From Streptomyces gardneri (GTDB lineage Bacteria; Actinomycetota; Actinomycetes; Streptomycetales; Streptomycetaceae), in the NCBI RefSeq assembly GCF_006539185.1, contig NZ_BJMN01000010.1, positions 124,001-188,000 on the forward strand: DNA of 64,000 nt. The letters run 5' to 3'. Every line of letters begins with the position of its first letter. The first letter of the stretch is position 1. The translations under genes were made by a program, and so were the position numbers. The notes beneath the pieces were generated by a model. The model was given only the letters and a program-made list of their open reading frames with translations, searched no databases and was not told the origin of the DNA. Positions 54,746 to 63,241 of the stretch are shown here, piece by piece.

Positions 54746-55074
54746 GCGGGTGACTCCTGAGTCGGGGTGCCTCCATCTTTCAAGAAGAATGTCTGGTTTG
54801 CGACTTTTGCACGCGCCTCCCCATCCCTCCCACCCCCGACACGGGCGAACGGCTCACCGCGGATAATTTCCACCCATTTACTCACCAACGGAATTACGCC
54901 TCATATTCGGACATTACTCTCCTGGTGACGCGGTTCACTTTTTCTCACCCCCGCCACATCCCCGCACGCTCGCAGGCCGTACCGCGCACGGAAGTTCACC
55001 GGGGTCCCCATACGGTCGATCTTGAATTACCTGAATTCGGAGATCCAATTCCGCGGGCGAACGATCAGTTCCTC
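54746..55074. other. Long intergenic region upstream of the riboswitch
   Basis: Unusually AT-rich for this window in patches (54850-54960). I see no coding frame with usable start and codon bias, no terminator and no clear repeat. It presumably carries the promoter of the DUF6197-like gene (minus) and upstream regulatory DNA of the LysM gene. Confidence 0.4.
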
Positions 55075-55104
55075 TTGTTATCCGCCGCAATGCTGGCCTA
55101 CGGT
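55075..55104 (+). promoter_or_regulatory. Candidate promoter of the riboswitch-LysM transcript
   Basis: TTGTTA (55075-55080), 18 nt, TACGGT (55099-55104). Start would be near 55111, just ahead of the riboswitch. Confidence 0.4.
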
Positions 55105-55130
55105 CACCCCCATTCGAGCGGAACGCCTAA

Positions 55131-55286
55131 TCCTGCCGCCGCCCGAAACACCTCCCTTTCACCCGACGGCAGGAGCGGGGGACCCACGAATTCGCCGGTC
55201 CGGAATCCGGAACGGCTCGGGGTGAAGCCGCGTGCGCGCGGCCGGACATCTCCCGTCCGAACCCGACAGCTCACCCCGCAGGCGCC
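55131..55286 (+). ncRNA. ydaO-type cyclic-di-AMP riboswitch
   Basis: The leader has CCTGCCG/CGGCAGG pairing (55132-55138 with 55167-55173), then the conserved core strings GAGCGGGGGACCCA (55173-55186), CGGGGTGAAGCC (55218-55229) and GACAGCTCACCCCGCAGGCG (55265-55284). These occur in the order and rough spacing of ydaO-yuaA riboswitches, and the ribosome site GGAGAGGA follows at once. In Streptomyces such switches sit in front of rpfA and other cell-wall hydrolase genes and lower expression when c-di-AMP is high. Ligand and mechanism are from family knowledge; the pairing was not folded computationally. Confidence 0.9.
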
Positions 55287-55301
55287 GGAGAGGAATCCGT
55301 C

Positions 55302-56216
55302 ATGCCTGCACACGGTAAGCACCGCCGCCCCCGCCACCGCACCGTCTCCCGCGGCCTCGCACTGGCCGGCACGGGCGGGGTCGCCCTGGCCCTGCCGCTG
55401 GTCATCCCCGCCACGGCCGGCGCCGAGACCGTCTCGGCCGCCCCGAAGGCCGTCGCGCAGTCCTTCGCGGCGCAGCCCGTCGCCGCGCCGGCCGCCACCC
55501 CCTCGGCCCCCGCCGCCGCGCGCACGTACACCGTCGTGAGCGGTGACTCGCTTTCCCTGATCGCCCAGAAGAAGGGAATTCAGGGCGGCTGGAAGTCGCT
55601 TTACCGGGTCAACAAGTCCGCCGTGGGTGACAATCCGTCACTCATTCACCCCGGTCTGGAACTGACGATTCGTCGGGATTCCGCCAAGCCCGCCCCGGCG
55701 TCGGCCACCGCGCAGAAGCCGGCCACCGCGCAGAAGAAGAGCCCGCAGAAGAAGAGCTCCGCCACGACCGAACGGGCGAGCCGCTCCGAGCGCCGCGCCG
55801 CTGCCCCGGCCGCCGCCTCGGGCGCCTCCGCCGCGCAGGCGGCTCCCGCCGCCGCGCCCGCCGTCAAGGCCGCACCGGCCGCCGCCGCCCGGTACGCCGA
55901 CAACCTCGACGGCTGGATCCGGGAGTCGCTGGACATCATGGCCCAGCACGGCATCCCCGGTACGTACGACGGAATCCTCCGCAACGTGATGCGCGAGTCC
56001 TCCGGCAACCCGCAGGCCATCAACAACTGGGACTCCAACGCCGTGGCCGGCACCCCCTCGAAGGGCCTGCTCCAGGTGATCCAGCCGACCTTCGACGCCT
56101 ACCACGTGCCGGGCACGTCCACGGACCTGTTCGACCCGGTCGCCAACATCACGGCCGCCTGCAACTACGCCGCCGACCGCTACGGCTCCATCGACAACGT
56201 CAACGGGGCCTACTGA
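55302..56216 (+). CDS. Secreted LysM plus lytic transglycosylase-like cell-wall hydrolase (Swl-type)
   Basis: 304 aa. Signal peptide (residues 1-41, ending ATAGAETV). LysM domain at ~74-125 (TYTVVSGDSLSLIAQKKGIQGGWKSLYRVNKSAVGDNPSLIHPGLELTI), then a Lys/Ala/Pro-rich linker, and a C-terminal SLT-type domain from ~200 (RESLDIMAQHGIPGTYDGILRNVMRESSGNPQAINNWDSNAVAGTPSKGLLQVIQPTFDAYH). The catalytic glutamate is in MRESSGNPQA. It cleaves peptidoglycan during germination and growth. The c-di-AMP riboswitch in its leader controls it. Its last 7 nt overlap the end of the opposite-strand gene, so the two transcripts must overlap at their 3' ends. Confidence 0.94.
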   Translation: MPAHGKHRRPRHRTVSRGLALAGTGGVALALPLVIPATAGAETVSAAPKAVAQSFAAQPVAAPAATPSAPAAARTYTVVSGDSLSLIAQKKGIQGGWKSLYRVNKSAVGDNPSLIHPGLELTIRRDSAKPAPASATAQKPATAQKKSPQKKSSATTERASRSERRAAAPAAASGASAAQAAPAAAPAVKAAPAAAARYADNLDGWIRESLDIMAQHGIPGTYDGILRNVMRESSGNPQAINNWDSNAVAGTPSKGLLQVIQPTFDAYHVPGTSTDLFDPVANITAACNYAADRYGSIDNVNGAY

Positions 56217-57496
56217 CGCTCGAACCACTCGGCGAACCAGTCCGTGGCCAGCTCCGCCACCTCCTCCAGGGCCCCCGGCTCCTCGAAGAGGTGCGTGGCG
56301 CCCGGGACGACGGTCAGCCGGTTCTCACAGCGCAGCAGCGCCTGCGCCCGCCTGTTGAGGTCCAGGACGAGCGCGTCCCGGCCGCCCACCACGAGGAGGG
56401 TCGGGGCGCGCACCCCGGCCAGGTGCTCGCCCGCGAGGTCGGGTCGACCGCCGCGCGAGACGACGGCGGCGACGCCGGAAGCGGGATCGGCCGCCGCCCA
56501 CAGCGCGGCGGCCGCGCCCGTGCTCGCCCCGAAGTAGCCGAGCGGCAGCTCGCCTCCTTCGGGACGGCCGGCCAGCCAGTCCGTGGCGCTCGCCAGCCGT
56601 CCGGCGAGCAGCGGGGTGTCGAAGACGCGCGCCCGGTCGGTCGCCTCGGCCTCGGTCAGCAGGTCGAACAGCAGGGTCCCGAGACCGGCACGGTTCAGGA
56701 CGTCCGCGACGGCGCGGTTGCGCGGGCTGTGCCGGCTGCTGCCGCTTCCATGGGCGAAGAGGACGATGCCGGTCGCGCCGTCGGGGACGGCGAGCCGCCC
56801 GGCGAGGGTGGCACCGGTCGCCGGGATCCGGACGTCCGTGTTCCGGACGACGGGGCCGCGCGCGGCCCGGCCGCGGGCGAGGCAGTCGAGCACCTCCTCG
56901 TCGGGCGTCTGCGAGAAGTCGCGGTAGAACTGGCCGATCGCGTAGAAGAAGTCGGGCTCGCTGACGCTGACGGTCTCGTCGGCCTCGCCTCCGAGGCGGG
57001 CGGTCCAGCCGCGCGGTGCGACCGGTACCGCGAGGACGATCCGCGCGGCGCCCTTGGCACGGACCACCCGGCAGGCGGCCAGCGCCGTCGCGCCCGTGGC
57101 CAGCCCGTCGTCCACGACGACGACCGTCCGGCCGTCGAGCGGCACGGGCGGGCGACTGCCCCGGTAACGCTGGGTGCGCTGTTCGAGCTCGACGTGCTCG
57201 CGCTCCTCCACGGCCGCGAGGTCCCGCTCGCCCACGCCGGTCTCGCGCAGCACCTGGTCGTTGAGGACCCTCACCCCGCCTTCCCCCAGTGCGCCCATCG
57301 CGAGCTCCGGCTGCTGCGGCACCCCCAGTTTGCGCACGAGGCAGATGTCGAGGGGCGCGTCGAGCGCGTCGGCGACCTCCGCGGCCACCGGTACGCCGCC
57401 ACGCGGGAGCCCCAGGACCACGACGTCCTGGCCCTTGAGGTGGTCGAGACGGGCGGCGAGCTGCCGACCCGCGTCGGTGCGATCGCTGAACTCCAT
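56210..57496 (-). CDS. Fusion protein: phosphoribosyltransferase plus dienelactone hydrolase-like domain
   Basis: 428 aa. Residues 1-210 are a type I phosphoribosyltransferase: LGLPRGGVPVAAEVADALDAPLDICLVRKLG and the PRPP loop VVVVDDGLATGATA (~125-138). Residues 215-428 are an alpha/beta hydrolase: LFAHGSGSSRHSPRNRAVADVL, nucleophile in GYFGASTGAAAALWAA, late VVPGATHLFEEPGALEEV. This fusion is common in actinobacteria near universal stress proteins, but its reaction is unknown. GAAGGG precedes the ATG. It is last in a minus-strand run with the LURP-one and Usp genes. Only part of the stress association is visible; the rest is inference. Confidence 0.88.
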   Translation of the reverse strand: MEFSDRTDAGRQLAARLDHLKGQDVVVLGLPRGGVPVAAEVADALDAPLDICLVRKLGVPQQPELAMGALGEGGVRVLNDQVLRETGVGERDLAAVEEREHVELEQRTQRYRGSRPPVPLDGRTVVVVDDGLATGATALAACRVVRAKGAARIVLAVPVAPRGWTARLGGEADETVSVSEPDFFYAIGQFYRDFSQTPDEEVLDCLARGRAARGPVVRNTDVRIPATGATLAGRLAVPDGATGIVLFAHGSGSSRHSPRNRAVADVLNRAGLGTLLFDLLTEAEATDRARVFDTPLLAGRLASATDWLAGRPEGGELPLGYFGASTGAAAALWAAADPASGVAAVVSRGGRPDLAGEHLAGVRAPTLLVVGGRDALVLDLNRRAQALLRCENRLTVVPGATHLFEEPGALEEVAELATDWFAEWFERQ

Positions 57497-57599
57497 GGTC
57501 CGCCGCCCTTCCGCACGCGGCCCCGGGCGCGGGGAGGAACGGTGTGCGCCGCCCCCTGCCCGTCTCTCCAGGGTAGACGGGTCGCTCCGACGGGACAGG

Positions 57600-58196
57600 T
57601 CAGCGCGACTGCAGGGCGTCGAGGGCGACGGCCTGGGCTATCGCGAGCCGCCGGTCGAGCTCCGCGTCGGCTATGTCCACGACGTACCGGTCGCGGACTC
57701 CGAGGCGCTTCTCGACCGACATGACGTGGCGTCCGGCCTCGGCGAAGTCGAAGTGGTACGGCACGACGAAGGGGAGCAGTTCCGTGAAGGGGAGGAACTC
57801 CCAGCCGCGCCGCAGGATCCCCACGGTCCGGTTCCGCTCCTGTCCGGTGGTCTCCTGGGACGCCCCCTCCCGGTCCAGGTGCCAGGTGCTGCGCAGCAGG
57901 GACCGGCCGAAGTCCTTGCGGAAGCCGCCCAGCCGTGTGCCGGACGCGCCGTGGACGTCGTAGGTCGCACCGAGGTCGATGACCTGCCGGGCCCGGAAGG
58001 TGAAGAGGACCTGGCGCCGGGATTCGTCGGTGTAGAAGGTGACGTGCTCCTTGAGGGCCATCCGCTTCTGGTGGGCGAAGGCGACCAGTTCGGCCTCCTC
58101 GCCGTCCGGGCCCATGGTGTGCACCACGTACTGGTTGGCCATCAGGGTGATCTTCTGCCGCACCAGGAAGCGGTGCTGCGACTGCGCGAGGCCCAT
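57600..58196 (-). CDS. LURP-one-related (Tubby-like) protein
   Basis: 198 aa. The pattern HRFLVRQKITLMANQYVVH, ALKEHVTFYTDESRRQVLFTFRARQVIDLGATYDVHGASGTRLGGFRKDFGRSLLRSTWHLD is that of LURP-one-related proteins, 12-stranded barrels with a central helix related to Tubby and phospholipid scramblases. The bacterial function is unknown; membrane association is possible. AGGAG lies 9 nt before the ATG. It sits between a UspA gene and the phosphoribosyltransferase fusion on the same strand, so a general stress role is plausible. Confidence 0.85.
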   Translation of the reverse strand: MGLAQSQHRFLVRQKITLMANQYVVHTMGPDGEEAELVAFAHQKRMALKEHVTFYTDESRRQVLFTFRARQVIDLGATYDVHGASGTRLGGFRKDFGRSLLRSTWHLDREGASQETTGQERNRTVGILRRGWEFLPFTELLPFVVPYHFDFAEAGRHVMSVEKRLGVRDRYVVDIADAELDRRLAIAQAVALDALQSR

Positions 58197-58343
58197 CGGT
58201 AGTGCTCCTGCCGGTCCTGGACGGTCCGTCGGCGACCGTCCCGTGGGGATGTGAGCACGATGATCCGATGCGGCGGTGGCCCGCCGCTGTCCTCGAAAGT
58301 CGCCGGTCCCGTCGACCTTCGGATGGAGTTGTCCCCGCTGGGG

Positions 58344-59396
58344 TCACCCCCGCCGGTCGCCGAAGCCACCGGGGCCGACGGCGACCCCTGATGCGTCGGC
58401 ATCACGGGATTCGGCGGCATCACGGGATTCGGCGGCGTCACGAGCGTCGTCGGGGCCACCGGCTCCACCGGCGTCACCACGGACGACGGCCACCGGGCAC
58501 TCCGCGTGGTGCAGCAGCGCCTGGCTGACCGAGCCCAGCAGGAGGCCCGCGAAGCCGCCCCGGCCCCGCGCTCCCATCACGAGGAGCTGAGCGCCGGCGC
58601 TCTCCTCCAGGAGGACCGGACGAGGCCTGCCGCGGACGAGACGCCGTTCGACGGACACCTGGGGCCACCTCGCCGTCGCACCCGCGAGCGCCGCGGCGAG
58701 GACGCGCTCCTCCTCACCGCGGATCTCCTCCGTCCCGTGGAAGAGCGGAGTCAGGTCGGCCGGGCCCGAGGACGGCGTCCAGGCGTGCACGGCGCGCAGC
58801 TCGGCGCCGCGGGCCGCCGCCGCGGCGAACGCGAAGTCGACGGCCGCTTCGGAGTCGCGGGACCCGTCGACCGCCAGCACGACGGGCCCGCCCGGCTTCC
58901 CACTCCCCCGGACGACGAGCACCGGGCAGGCGGCGTGGGCCGCGAGGTGGACGGCCACCGAGCCGAGGACCAGGCCGCTGAAGGCGCCGGTGCCTCGACT
59001 GCCGACCACCACGAGCTCGGCCGAGGCGGACCGGGCCGCGAGGATCGTCAGCGGTTCGCCCGCGAGGACCTCCCCGGTGACCTCGATGCCGGGTGCGCAC
59101 GCGCGCGCGTGCGCGACGGCGCCGTCCACGATTCCCTGGGCCTGCTGCCGCAGACCGCCGTCCGGCGGCCCGTACGGCGACGGGCCGAGGGGGACCCTGA
59201 GCAGCGGCCAGATGAAGGCGTGGAGCACGGTGAGCCGCGTGCCACGTGCGCGTGCCTCGTGGGCGGCGGTCTCCACGGCGTGCAGTGCGGAGTCGGAGCC
59301 GTCCGCCCCGACCAGGACGACGCCCCGGGCCTCACCGCCCCGGCCGTCCTCGCCGCCGCGTCCGCCCGCGCCCTGCTCCCTCTCGGCCCGTGCCAC
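58344..59396 (-). CDS. Tandem-domain universal stress protein (UspA)
   Basis: 350 aa with two UspA domains (~25-160 and ~168-310). Each has the ATP-binding loop: VVVGSRGTGAFSGLVLGSVAVHLAAHAACPVLVV and LVMGARGRGGFAGLLLGSVSQALLHHAECPVAVV. The N-terminal ~22 residues are Gly/Glu-rich and disordered. The C-terminal ~40 residues are a repeat-containing tail (DAAESRDAAESRDADAS). The GTG at 59396 is favoured over 59399 by ribosome-site spacing (GGGAG). Such proteins bind ATP and act in dormancy or hypoxia responses. The gene heads the minus-strand run continuing to the phosphoribosyltransferase fusion. Confidence 0.93.
   Translation of the reverse strand: MARAEREQGAGGRGGEDGRGGEARGVVLVGADGSDSALHAVETAAHEARARGTRLTVLHAFIWPLLRVPLGPSPYGPPDGGLRQQAQGIVDGAVAHARACAPGIEVTGEVLAGEPLTILAARSASAELVVVGSRGTGAFSGLVLGSVAVHLAAHAACPVLVVRGSGKPGGPVVLAVDGSRDSEAAVDFAFAAAAARGAELRAVHAWTPSSGPADLTPLFHGTEEIRGEEERVLAAALAGATARWPQVSVERRLVRGRPRPVLLEESAGAQLLVMGARGRGGFAGLLLGSVSQALLHHAECPVAVVRGDAGGAGGPDDARDAAESRDAAESRDADASGVAVGPGGFGDRRG
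58397..58442. repeat. 18-bp tandem repeat in the UspA tail
   Basis: CGGCATCACGGGATTCGG occurs twice back to back (58397-58414, 58415-58432), followed by a 10-bp partial copy. It keeps the reading frame, encoding the DAAESR repeats. Confidence 0.85.
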
Positions 59397-59481
59397 CACG
59401 TGTCTCCCGCCCTTCCGGTCTTCCGGTCCTCCGGCCGGTGCGTCTGCGCACCCGTACACCGGTCGGATGCCCGACGACCGG

Positions 59482-59515
59482 GGTGTCACCCGGGACGGAA
59501 GTCCCCGGTGACACC
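59482..59515 (-). terminator. Long hairpin after the alpha/beta hydrolase, with a DosR-like core
   Basis: GGTGTCACC-C-GGGAC and GTCCC-C-GGTGACACC form a 15-bp stem with one mismatch around GGAA, 13 nt beyond the hydrolase stop. The core GGGAC-N4-GTCCC also has the spacing of a DosR/OsdR operator and lies 96-109 nt upstream of the UspA start. Terminator is the simpler reading. Confidence 0.65.
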
Positions 59516-59528
59516 GCGGAAGGTCCCG

Positions 59529-60293
59529 TCAGGCCGCGAGGAAGGCCTCGATGGCCTCGGCGAGGGCCTGTGGGGTCTCCTCGGGGGCGTAGTGGCCCGC
59601 GTCCTTGAGCACTTCGAGGCGCGCGTTCGGGTACCAGCGCAGCCAGGTCGCCTCCATCGCTTCGGTGCCGAGCGCCGGGTCGTGGGCGCCGACGACGAGG
59701 AGCACGGGGGTGGGGTTGTCGCGGACGCGCTCGTGGAAGTCGGGCTTGGACCAGGAGTCCAGGTATGCGCGGAAGGCCGTCTCCGAGGAGCGGCTGACGG
59801 AACGCTCGACGAGGGCGCTCAGCCAGGCGTCGTCGTACCGGCCGCCCGTGGTGTTGTCGATGATCGCGCGCCGGTTCTCCGGGGAGCCCGCGGCGCCGGC
59901 GAACAGCTCCCAGGTCTCCCCGTCGAGCGGGAATCCCGCGGCGGAGACCGGTGAGATGCCGATGAGCGAGCGGACCCGGTCGGGAGCGTCGAGGAGCATC
60001 AGCTGGGCCGCCTTGCCGCCCATGGAGTGCCCGATGACGGAGAACGAGTCCCAGCCGAGGTCGTCGGCGACGGCGAGGGCGTCGGCGGCGACCTCCTCCA
60101 TCGTGTAGGTGCCCTCGGTGTCGCGGGCCTCGCCGTAGCCGCGACAGTCCACGAAGGCGTACGTGCCGGCGGCGTCGTCGAGATGGGCGCGCAGCGGGGC
60201 GAAGCTGGTGCGGTCGCCGAACCAGTTGTGGAGGACGAGGGCCCGGCCGGGGCCTTCGCCTTGAACGTCGTACGGAAGAACCCGGCCCGTCAT
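59529..60293 (-). CDS. Alpha/beta-fold hydrolase
   Basis: 254 aa, cytosolic. Oxyanion region LVLHNWFGDRTSF, nucleophile serine in VIGHSMGGKAAQLMLLDAP, acid in VVGAHDPALGTEAM and histidine in LKDAGHYAPEETPQALAEAIEAFL form a complete triad. The HNWFGD variation of the HG motif and the cap-domain sequence suggest an esterase or C-C hydrolase; the substrate cannot be told. AGGGGG precedes the ATG. It is upstream of UspA on the same strand but separated by a strong hairpin, and divergent from the SpoIIE-type phosphatase. Confidence 0.92.
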   Translation of the reverse strand: MTGRVLPYDVQGEGPGRALVLHNWFGDRTSFAPLRAHLDDAAGTYAFVDCRGYGEARDTEGTYTMEEVAADALAVADDLGWDSFSVIGHSMGGKAAQLMLLDAPDRVRSLIGISPVSAAGFPLDGETWELFAGAAGSPENRRAIIDNTTGGRYDDAWLSALVERSVSRSSETAFRAYLDSWSKPDFHERVRDNPTPVLLVVGAHDPALGTEAMEATWLRWYPNARLEVLKDAGHYAPEETPQALAEAIEAFLAA

Positions 60294-60485
60294 CGTGCCC
60301 CCTGGCAGCGAGGTGGTGGCGCCGCGCGTCGGCGACGGCGCTATTGGTCGACGACCGAGTGTGACGGTGCGAGCGCGTGCGGTCAACAAGGCCGGGTGGG
60401 CGGGAGGTGCGTACGGGGCGCTCGGACGGCCTCGCGCGCCGTGCCCGAGATGCGGGGGCTTTCCCGACAGGCGCATCCTTGCTGT

Positions 60486-63089
60486 GTGACCTCGCACGGC
60501 ACGTCCGGCCCCGGCCCGGCGGGCGGTACCGGGCGTCCGTCCGGGTACGGGGCTGCCGACGGGCCCGCTTCCGGCGCGCTGACCAGGGCCCTCGCCGAGA
60601 CCTCGCTGCGTGCCGTCGAATCGGTCGGCGGCTACGCGGGCGGCGTGTACCTGCGGTCGGAGACACCCGGTCTGCTTCGGCTCGCGATCCTCGTGGGGCT
60701 GCCGGGGCCGCTGTTCCGTCCGTGGTGGCGGATGCATGCCAACCGGCCGTTCCCGGTGGCGGAGGTCCACCGCTCGGGGCAGGCCGTCTACCTCGACGAC
60801 GTCGACGACGCGATGCGCCGGTTCCCTCAACTGGTGGCGAGCCTGCCGTTCCCCTTCGCCTCGCTGTACGCACCCGTGGTCGCGGGTCGCGAGCGGTTCG
60901 GGGTGCTCGTGGCGCTGCGGGCGCCGAGACGCGGGGAGGGGGTGAGCGCGCGGGACCGGGGCCGGATGGCCAGCGCCGCCGTCCGGCTCGGCGAGACGCT
61001 GGCCTCCCTCACGGCTCACGGGCCCCGGGCCGAGTGGAACGGTGACCCCATCTGCGTACAGCTCTCGTCCGGTTCCGCGCCGCCCGTGCGCTTCGGTTCC
61101 TTCGACTGGGACCTGGACTCGGGCACGGTCACCATGGACGGCGGACTGCGGGAGATTCTCGGTGCCGGGGTGACCTCGCCCTGCTCGATCGAGGTGCTCA
61201 CCTCGCGGCTGGACGCGGAGGACGCGTACGCGCTGTGGGCGGCAGCGCTGCAGGCGACCGGGGAGGACGGTCGGCCCACCGTGCGCAGGGTCCGGTTGAA
61301 GGGTCCGGACGGCGGACTGCACCTCCTGGAGGTGTCGGCCACGGCCCGGCGCGACACGCCGGACAAGGACGGGGGCCCGCCCCGCACCAGCGGGCGGCTC
61401 GCGGGCACGCTCGTCGACCTGGGAACGGGCCTGGTCGGCTCGGACGCCACGGACCGGCTGCCCCGGGCGATCCTGGCGATCGACCGGCTGGGCCGGATCA
61501 CGTACCTCAACGAACGTACGGAGCGGCTCCTCGGCCGGCCGCGCGGGGCGCTCGCGGGGCGGCCCCTGTGGGAGGCGCTGCCCTGGTTCGGCCTCCCCTT
61601 CCACGAGGAGCAGCTCCGGGCCGCGCTGCTCTCCGACGAGCCGGTGCGCTTCCTGGCCCGTCCTGAGCGGGGCCGGTGGCTCACGGTCTCGCTGCATCCG
61701 GGGCGGGACGGCGTGACCATGGTCCTCGTCCCCGAGGAGGACCCGGCGGGGCTCGCGCCCGACGCGGCGCCGGACCGCCCGGGCAGGGCGCACGGTCCCG
61801 ACGGGCCGGACGGAGCGGGCCGTGCGGAAGATCCGGTCCACGCGGGCGACGACGACCTCGAAGGCGAAGGCGACCGGGCGGCGGCCCTGTACCGGCCGGT
61901 GGCGCTGGCGATCGCCCTCTCGGAGGCCGTGACGGCCCGCCAGGTGTCGGCCGTGGTGACGGAGGAGCTGTTGCCGGCCTTCGGCGGACGGCAGCTGGCG
62001 ATCTATCTGCTGAGCGACCGACGCCTGTACCTCGCCTGGGAGACCGGCTTCCCGCAGGGCTTCCTCGAACCCTTCGACGGGGTCACGCTGGACTCCCGGG
62101 TGCCCGGGGTGGAGACCCTGACGACGGGCCGGCCGCTCTTCTTCGAGTCGATGGACCAGCTGAGGCTGGAGTACCCGGGTCTCCCGCTCGACGCCCACAC
62201 GGGAGCCCGGGCCTTCCTGCCCCTGATCGCCTCGGGGCGGCCGGTCGGTTCCTGCATCCTCGGCTTCGACCGCCCGCGGACGTTCAGCCCGGACGAGCGG
62301 ACCGTGCTCACCGCCCTGGCGGGCCTGATCGCGCAGGCCCTGTCCCGGGCGCAGCGGTACGACACGGAATCGGCGGTCGCACGGGGGCTCCAGGACGCGC
62401 TGCTGCCGCACCAACTGCCGGTGCTGGCCGGGGTGGAGACGGTCGGCCGCTATCTGCCGGGCACCGAGGGCATGGACGTGGGCGGCGACTGGTACGACGT
62501 GATCGAGACGGGGCACGACCGGCTGGCGCTCGTGATCGGTGACGTCCAGGGGCACGGAGTGGCGGCGGCGGCCACGATGGGGCAGCTGCGCAGCGCGGTG
62601 CGGGCCTTCGCGCTGGGCGGCCAGCGGCCGCAGGACGTCATGCGGGGGACCAACCGGCTCCTCATCGACCTGGATCCCGGCCAGTTCGCGAGCTGCTGCT
62701 ACGTGCTCCTCGACCCCGGTACGGGAGAGGCCAGGGCCGTACGGGCCGGGCATCCGCAGCCGCTCCTGCTGCGCCCGGACGGGACGACCCGGTTGGTGGA
62801 GCTGGCGGGCGGAGTGGTGCTGGGGGTCGACGACCGGGCCTCGTATCCCGTGACGCGGTTGCGGCTCGACCAGGGGGACGTCCTCGCGCTGTTCACGGAC
62901 GGGCTGGTCGAGCGGCCCGGCACGGACATCGACGAGGGGATCGAGCGGCTGCGGCAGGCGCTCGCCTCGACGGGTTCGATGGCGCTCTCGGACGCGGCGG
63001 ACCGGCTGATCAGGGAGGCCAGGCAGGCCACGGCCAGGCCTGACGACATCGCGCTGCTCCTCGCCGCCCGCTGGCCGGAGGCCCGCTGA
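60486..63089 (+). CDS. Multisensor SpoIIE-family serine phosphatase (GAF-PAS-PAS-GAF-PP2C)
   Basis: 867 aa. Domains in order: GAF-like (~25-160, ESVGGYAGGVYLRSETPGLLRLAIL), PAS (~195-300, FGSFDWDLDSGTVTMDGGLREILG), PAS (~320-420, AILAIDRLGRITYLNERTERLLGRPRGALAGRPLWEAL), GAF (~475-620, LSEAVTARQVSAVVTEELLPAFGGRQLAIYLLSD), then the SpoIIE/PP2C phosphatase (~640-860, MDVGGDWYDVIETGHDRLALVIGDVQGHGVAAAATMGQLRSAVR, DVLALFTDGLVERPGTDIDEGI) with the metal-binding GGDWYD and GDVQGHG aspartates intact. No kinase domain is attached. It probably dephosphorylates an anti-sigma antagonist. The start is a GTG at 60486 with a poor ribosome site. Confidence 0.93.
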   Translation: MTSHGTSGPGPAGGTGRPSGYGAADGPASGALTRALAETSLRAVESVGGYAGGVYLRSETPGLLRLAILVGLPGPLFRPWWRMHANRPFPVAEVHRSGQAVYLDDVDDAMRRFPQLVASLPFPFASLYAPVVAGRERFGVLVALRAPRRGEGVSARDRGRMASAAVRLGETLASLTAHGPRAEWNGDPICVQLSSGSAPPVRFGSFDWDLDSGTVTMDGGLREILGAGVTSPCSIEVLTSRLDAEDAYALWAAALQATGEDGRPTVRRVRLKGPDGGLHLLEVSATARRDTPDKDGGPPRTSGRLAGTLVDLGTGLVGSDATDRLPRAILAIDRLGRITYLNERTERLLGRPRGALAGRPLWEALPWFGLPFHEEQLRAALLSDEPVRFLARPERGRWLTVSLHPGRDGVTMVLVPEEDPAGLAPDAAPDRPGRAHGPDGPDGAGRAEDPVHAGDDDLEGEGDRAAALYRPVALAIALSEAVTARQVSAVVTEELLPAFGGRQLAIYLLSDRRLYLAWETGFPQGFLEPFDGVTLDSRVPGVETLTTGRPLFFESMDQLRLEYPGLPLDAHTGARAFLPLIASGRPVGSCILGFDRPRTFSPDERTVLTALAGLIAQALSRAQRYDTESAVARGLQDALLPHQLPVLAGVETVGRYLPGTEGMDVGGDWYDVIETGHDRLALVIGDVQGHGVAAAATMGQLRSAVRAFALGGQRPQDVMRGTNRLLIDLDPGQFASCCYVLLDPGTGEARAVRAGHPQPLLLRPDGTTRLVELAGGVVLGVDDRASYPVTRLRLDQGDVLALFTDGLVERPGTDIDEGIERLRQALASTGSMALSDAADRLIREARQATARPDDIALLLAARWPEAR

Positions 63090-63113
63090 GCCCACGGCGC
63101 GGCGTCACCCGGT

Positions 63114-63148
63114 CGGGCCCGTGGCACTGGTCGGCCACGACGGGCCCG
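63114..63148 (+). terminator. Bulged hairpin after the phosphatase gene
   Basis: CGGGCCC-GTGGC pairs with GCCAC-(GAC)-GGGCCCG, a 12-bp stem with a 3-nt bulge, 24 nt after the stop. Confidence 0.55.
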
Positions 63149-63241
63149 GGGAGGCTGGGGGTGCCGTGCCGGATCAGGCCGGACTAGCCGAGACGATCAC
63201 GTCGGGGCGAACGAGTCAGGGCGGAAGCCCGAGGAGGACAC

